Assembly (NCBI RefSeq): GCF_000719345.1
Contig: NZ_JOFX01000108.1
Location: 1-8,845 of the forward strand
From: Streptomyces sp. NRRL F-2664
Lineage (GTDB): Bacteria; Actinomycetota; Actinomycetes; Streptomycetales; Streptomycetaceae
Reading direction: 5' to 3'
Length of the DNA: 8,845 nt
Under the pieces are notes generated by a model. The model was not told where the DNA came from and did not search any database. It saw only the letters and a program-made list of their open reading frames with translations. A program made the position numbers and the translations under genes. Below are positions 5,471-8,845 of this stretch, piece by piece. Position 1 is the stretch's first letter, and each line of letters starts with the position of its first letter.

Positions 5471-6827
5471 GTTTCTCGCGGTCCTGCAATGGGGCCGCTG
5501 GCCTCCAGGTCCGGTATGGCTGTGTCCCTAAGAATGTGAGGCGGTCCGGGAGGACCGGGTGCGGCTGATGACTGGTTGCCGTCGATGGCTCGGGAGGACT
5601 GGCCGCCCGGTCCTCCGGAGATATGGGCCGGTATCGACGCCGGTAAGGGGTACCACTGGGCGGTGGCCCTCGACGCGGACGGCGAGACGGTGTTCTCGAC
5701 GAAGGTGATCAACGACGAGGCCCAGATCCTCGCTCTCATCGACACCGCCGCAGGCCGGGCTGATGAGGTGCGATGGGCGGTGGACATCTCCGGCCGGGCA
5801 TCGACACTGCTGCTGGCATTGCTGGCCGTTCACGACCAGCACGTGGTCTACGTGCCCGGCCGGACGGTCAACCGGATGTCCGGCGCCTACCGGGGCGAAG
5901 GCAAAACCGACGCACGCGACGCCCGGGTCATCGCCGACCAGGCCCGCATGCGCCGCAAGGACTTCGCCCGGCTGGACACGCCGCCGGAGCTCGTCTCCGC
6001 ACTCCGAATCCTGACGAACTACCGGGCCGACTTCATCGCGGACCGCGTGAGGCTGGTCAACCGGCTCCGTGACCTGCTGGTGGGCATCTGCCCCGCGGCG
6101 GAGCGGGCCTTCGACTACTCCGCGGCCAAAGGCCCCGTCGTCATGCTCACCGAATACCAGACCCCCGCCGCCCTGCGCCGGATCGGGGTGAAACGGCTGA
6201 CGACGTGGCTGGAACGCCGCAAGGTCCGTGGCGCGCAGACCGTCGCGGCCAAGGCCGTCGAGGCCGCCCAGTCCCAGCAGATCACGCTGTCAGGCGAAAA
6301 ACGGGCCGCCAAGCTCGTCTGCGAGCTCGCCCACCAGCTGCTGGCCCTGGACGAGAGGATCAAGGACAACGACCGGGAGATCCGCGAGGCGTTCCGCACC
6401 GACGAGCGGGCCGAGACCATCGAATCGATGCCCGGCATGGGCCCGATCCCCGGGGCAGAGTTCGTCGCCATCGTCGGTGACCTGTCCGGGTACCAGGACG
6501 CCGGGACGCCTGGCCTCTCATGCCGGCCTGGCCCCGGTCGCCCGGGACTCCGGGCGCCGTACCGGGAACTACCGCAGGCCCAAGCACTACAACCGGCGTC
6601 TGCGCTGGCTGTTCTATATGTCCGCCCAGGCCTCGATGATGCGGCCCGGCCTCTCCAGGGACTACTACCTCAAGAAACGGGCCGAAGGGCTGTTGCACAG
6701 CCAAGCTCTGCTGTCCCTTGCCCGCCGCCGAGTCGATGTCCTGTGGGCAATCCTGCGTGACAAGCGGCTGTTCACCTCCGTCCCGCCGGTCACGCAGACG
6801 GCTTGACTTCGTCATTGAGATTCCCCT
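5470..6827 (+). mobile_element. IS110-family element 1 (boundaries approximate)
   Basis: This element carries the transposase at 5585-6806. Just after the stop, CTTGAC-N5-CATTGAG followed by ATTCCCC resembles the end of element 2 (CTTGGC, GCATAGAG, GCACCCCC), so its right end is placed near 6827. The left end is a guess, put after the recognisable end of the 5264 gene. IS110 elements lack long terminal inverted repeats, so the ends cannot be fixed from this copy alone. A 6-bp hairpin, CGGTCC-GGGA-GGACCG (5542-5557), lies in the left end, where IS110-group elements encode the bridge RNA. Confidence 0.55.
5585..6806 (+). pseudogene. IS110-family transposase, one frameshift before the serine domain
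   Basis: This is a DEDD-type transposase/recombinase that, in the family, acts with a bridge RNA. Start ATG 5585 gives MAREDWPPGPPEIWAGIDAG; a TTG at 5576 is the alternative. The N-terminal RuvC-like domain shows D18 (GIDAGK), D67 in the usual acidic second position (WAVDIS), and D109/D112 (GKTDARDA). A helix-hairpin-helix-like SMPGMGPIPG opens the C-terminal transposase domain. Near 6500 the frame moves from 2 to 3 through an extra G in a GGG run. The restored reading is GRLASHAGLAPVARDSGRRT, NYRRPKHYNRRLRWLFYMSA and on to the stop at 6804-6806. The DSG motif, probably with the catalytic serine, lies after the shift. The unshifted product therefore lacks it. Restored length is about 406 residues, normal for the family. 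Confidence 0.9.
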
Positions 6828-6867
6828 CTGTCGAAGGCATGACCTGGGGGGTGGTGTCACCGGGCCC

Positions 6868-7011
6868 GGGGGTGTTGGTCGGAGACGCTGATCAGAGGTC
6901 CGGCCACCGCCCGGTCCGGCGCAATGCCGGGCAGTTCGCGGGCGGCAGGTCTGCATAACGTGGATGCGCGAGCACGACACCCGAGCCGAGACCGGCACCG
7001 CCAACACCCCC
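6868..7011 (+). ncRNA. Candidate IS110 bridge RNA region
   Basis: GGGGGTGTTGG (6868-6878) and CCAACACCCCC (7001-7011) are perfect 11-bp complements enclosing 122 bases, directly upstream of the element 2 transposase start (7026). Inside is a hairpin, CCGGC-GCAAT-GCCGG (6916-6930), in GC-rich sequence with other pairing options. In the IS110 group the bridge RNA is encoded in the non-coding left end, so place, size and closed structure all fit. The guide loops that pair with target and donor cannot be assigned from this sequence alone, and transcription is not shown. Confidence 0.45.
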
Positions 7012-7025
7012 TGGGAAGGGGCACG

Positions 7026-8215
7026 ATGTTCGAGATCGAAGGCGTGGGCGTGTTCCTGGGCCTGGACGTCGGCAAGAGTGCCCACCACGGTCATGGGCTC
7101 ACCCCGGGCGGGAAGAAGGTCTTCGACAAACCGCTGCCCAACAGCGAGCCCAGGCTGCGGGCCGTCTTCGACAAGCTGCGCGACAAGTTCGGCACCGTCC
7201 TGGTCATCGTGGACCAGCCCGCCTCCATCGGCGCCCTGCCGCTGACCGTCGCCCGCGACGCCGGCTGCCAGGTCGCCTACCTGCCCGGACTCGCGATGCG
7301 CCGGATCGCTGACGTCTACCCGGGCGAGGCCGACGCCAAGGACGCCGCCGTCATCGCGGACGCCGCACGGACTATGCCGCACACCCTGCGCTCGCTGGAA
7401 CCGACCGACGAGATCACTGCCGAGCTCACCGTGCCCGTCGGCTTCGACCAGGACCTCGCCGCCGAGACCACCCGCACCTCCAACCGGATACGCGGTCTGC
7501 TCACCCAGTTCCACCCCTCGCTGGAGCGCGTCCTGGGCCCGCGCCTGGACCACCAGGCCGTGACCTGGCTGCTGGAGCGCTACGGATCCCCGGCCGCCGC
7601 AGACTCGTGGAGCTGATCCGCCCGAACGCCCCACGCATGGCCACCCGGCTGATCGACGTCTTCGACGCGCTCGACGAACAGACCGTCGTGGTCCCGGGCA
7701 CCGGCACCCTCGACATCGTCATTCCCTCCCTGGCCGCCTCGCTCGCCGCTGTTCACACCCAGCGCCGGGCGATGGAGGCCCAGATCAACGCTCTGCCGGA
7801 GGCTCACCCTCTTTTTCCGGTCCTGACATCGATGCCCGACGTCGGCGTCAGGACCGCCGCCGTCCTGCTGGCCACCGTCGGCGACGGCACCAGCTTCCCC
7901 ACCACCGCCCACCCCGCCTCCTACGCCGGCCTCGCCCCCACCACGAAGCAGTCCGAGACCTCGATCCACGGCGAACACGCACCCCGAGGCGGAAACCGGC
8001 AGCTCAAACGGGCGATGTTCCTCTCCGCCTTCGCCTGCATGAGTGCCTACCCGGCCTCCCGCACCTACTACGACAAGCAACGCGCCCGCGGCAAGACCCA
8101 CACCCAGGCACTTCTCCGCCTCGCCCGCCAACGCATCAGCGTCCTGTCCGCCATGCTCCGCGACGGCACCTTCTACGAACCCCGCACGCCCGAAGACGTC
8201 GAGCTCGCCGCATAA
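7026..8215 (+). pseudogene. IS110-family transposase, broken by an internal deletion
   Basis: ATG 7026 follows GGGAAGGGG and starts MFEIEGVGVFLGLDVGKSAH. Acidic residues of the RuvC-like domain are D14, D63 (VIVDQPAS) and D103/D106 (GEADAKDA). The Lys-Thr usually found before DAKDA appears deleted in frame. Frame 3 ends at 7614-7616 after GSPAAADSWS. Frame 2 takes over around 7600 (LVELIRPNAPRMATRLIDVF) and runs to the stop at 8213-8215. The linker between GSPAA and RRLVELI seems shorter than usual, suggesting a small deletion near 7590-7602 rather than a single-base change. The C-terminal domain has SMPDVGVRTAA, where family members usually have PGVG, and KQSETSIHGEHAPRGGNRQL, where Ser is normally followed by Gly. 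Restored length is about 396 residues. The family is certain. Loss of activity is inferred. Confidence 0.9.
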
Positions 8216-8251
8216 CCCCAGCAACCCCGAACCACCCCAAACCCGACAGGG

Positions 8252-8270
8252 ATGCCTTGGCGAAAGGCAT
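8252..8270 (+). terminator. Hairpin at the right end of IS110 element 2
   Basis: ATGCCTT (8252-8258) and AAGGCAT (8264-8270) form a perfect 7-bp stem with a GGCGA loop. It lies 37 bases after the transposase stop and just inside the presumed element end. It may be a terminator or a structural part of the right end. Confidence 0.4.
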
Positions 8271-8300
8271 AGAGGCACCCCCGGCAGCCGACGGCGAGCG

Positions 8301-8629
8301 ATGGACCGACCAACGCCGTCCTGCGCACCTCCTGAGCGGGCCGTCGGACGTGACCGGTCGGCCGTTTCCACCGACCGCGTCATCGTCCAGGCGATCCCCG
8401 CCGCCTTCCGCATTACCCGCGGACAGGTCCGTCCGACCGGCGGCCGCACCCGCGACGCCGTCGGTCACGTGACCGTGGCCGCCCTCGAGGAAGTCGCCCG
8501 CTCCGCATCCACGTCCGCCCCGGTCGGCCCGCCGCCAATGTGGCGCTCGACACCCTGCGTAGGGTCCTGGGCTCGCCGAGCAGACCCCGGCGGGAGAGGG
8601 CCTTGCGGCGATGGCCGGATTCTCCATGA
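8301..8629 (+). pseudogene. Unrecognised gene with one probable frameshift
   Basis: No family is recognised. ATG 8301 in frame 3 has a weak GGCGAG upstream. It gives a strongly GC3-biased reading (STDRVIVQAIPAAFRITRGQ, then GGRTRDAVGHVTVAALEEVA). After about 8500 the coding-like frame becomes frame 2 (RIHVRPGRPAANVALDTLRR, VLGSPSRPRRERALRRWPDS), with a stop at 8627-8629. The joined product would be about 109 residues, basic towards the C-terminus. Frame 3 stays open to the window edge, but beyond 8500 it reads as low-complexity Pro/Arg sequence, which is typical of a wrong frame in GC-rich DNA. The 3' end overlaps the start of the IS630 remnant, so its true end may have been replaced by that insertion. 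The upstream neighbour is the right end of IS110 element 2. Confidence 0.35.
8462..8475. repeat. 14-bp perfect palindrome
   Basis: CGGTCACGTGACCG is perfectly symmetric and contains TGACCG and its complement, the hexamer enriched at 4823-5146. It lies within the unrecognised reading frame at 8301-8629. It could be a protein-binding site or chance in coding sequence. Confidence 0.4.
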
Positions 8630-8845
8630 CGCCGCCCCGCGCCCGCACCCGGGGCCGGCGCGGACACACCCCCGCAACCCGCGTCCGCGGTCGCTCCCGC
8701 CGCCGGACCTCGGTCGCCGCGCTGTGCTGCTACAAATCCGGAGAGAAGAGCCGTCTCATCTACCGGCCCCGCAACCATCTCCTGCCCAAGGGCGCCCGCA
8801 AGGGCTTCTCCTGGCAGGACTACCGCGACCTGCTGGTGAGGGCCC
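8611..8845 (+). pseudogene. IS630-family transposase, internal fragment running off the window
   Basis: Frame 1 reads MAGFSMTPPRARTRGRRGHT, then SRRRTSVAALCCYKSGEKSR, LIYRPRNHL and KGFSWQDYRDLLV up to the edge. This matches the early catalytic core of actinobacterial IS630 transposases, where FEDEAGFSMTPP precedes a WGRRGHTP stretch. Upstream of AGFS the expected FEDE is absent (the codons before give LAAM), so the first catalytic aspartate and the whole N-terminal HTH domain are missing. It continues beyond the window and has no stop here. It is of a different subgroup from the fragment at 1-375, judging by YRDLLV against FLEFCRYLR at the equivalent place. Confidence 0.8.

Larger units (their letters stand above)
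6828..8283 (+). mobile_element. IS110-family element 2, in tandem with element 1 (boundaries approximate)
   Basis: The left end is placed right after the right end of element 1. It includes about 200 untranslated bases before the transposase. The right end, GCATAGAGGCACCCCC (about 8267-8282), matches the pattern seen after other actinobacterial IS110 transposases. GAAGGCAT near the left end (6833-6840) and GAAAGGCAT near the right end (8262-8270) are similar and may mark the target or core. The transposase sequence is clearly different from that of element 1, so this is not a tandem duplication. Confidence 0.55.

Noticed and set aside
4932..5531. 199-codon plus-strand frame
   Set aside because: It spans the TGACCG repeats, the small gene's start in another frame and the IS110 left end. 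Codon bias is poor except at 5364-5420, which is counted with the small gene.
6360..7634. Minus-strand open frame of 424 codons
   Set aside because: It lies antisense across two recognised IS110 transposases and the gap between them. Its Gly/Val/Gln-rich translation is typical of a shadow frame.
7580..8449. Minus-strand open frame of 289 codons
   Set aside because: It is antisense to the C-terminal half of the second IS110 transposase, with poly-Gly stretches and no recognisable domain.
1..8845. Composite transposon bounded by the two IS630 fragments
   Set aside because: The fragments at 1-375 and 8611-8845 belong to different subgroups, both are broken, and no matching terminal repeats are visible.
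1..8845. CRISPR array, rRNA or tRNA genes
   Set aside because: I saw no regularly spaced direct repeats with unique spacers, no recognisable tRNA cloverleaf and no rRNA sequence. The TGACCG spacing is irregular and the unit is only six bases.

Overview
The window is GC-rich (roughly two thirds G+C by eye), with strongly G/C-biased third codon positions. Its proteins (a four-TM DUF2637 protein, an actinobacterial plasmid-type ParA/ParB pair, actinobacterial IS110 and IS630 transposases) point to Streptomyces or a close relative. It reads as accessory DNA: a plasmid, an integrated conjugative element or a chromosome arm. All recognisable genes lie on the + strand.

Layout. 1-375 is the broken 3' end of an IS630-family transposase, followed by a hairpin (390-407). 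376-1313 has no intact gene. It holds a frame-broken remnant (about 474-799), a very strong hairpin (981-1017) and an AT-richer leader. 1314-3007 is the only clearly intact unit: a ParA-like ATPase, probably leaderless, overlapping a ParB-like DNA-binding protein by GTGA. Four copies of an 18-bp palindrome, TCACCC-N6-GGGTGA, lie inside parB and just after its stop. They look like a partition site (parS) or operator built into the gene. A terminator-like hairpin follows (3038-3069). 3179-4825 is a DUF2637 membrane protein with a C-terminal helix-turn-helix, destroyed by at least five frame changes. A hairpin overlaps its stop codon. About 320 bp dense in TGACCG hexamers comes next, resembling an iteron array or a conjugal clt locus.

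5264-5470 holds a small frame-broken gene. Two different IS110-family elements then stand in tandem (about 5470-6827 and 6828-8283), each with its transposase broken once. The second has an 11-bp perfect inverted repeat enclosing about 120 nt upstream of its transposase, where this family encodes its bridge RNA. The window ends with an unrecognised frame-broken gene (8301-8629) and the middle part of another IS630 transposase (8611 to the edge).

Taken together, a partition cassette with its own DNA sites has stayed intact inside decayed conjugation-type and transposon genes. The contrast suggests selection for maintenance of the replicon or element. Indel errors in the sequence cannot be excluded from the sequence alone. 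The best candidates for something undescribed are the palindrome array embedded in parB, the divergent ParA P-loop, the TGACCG cluster and the putative bridge RNA.
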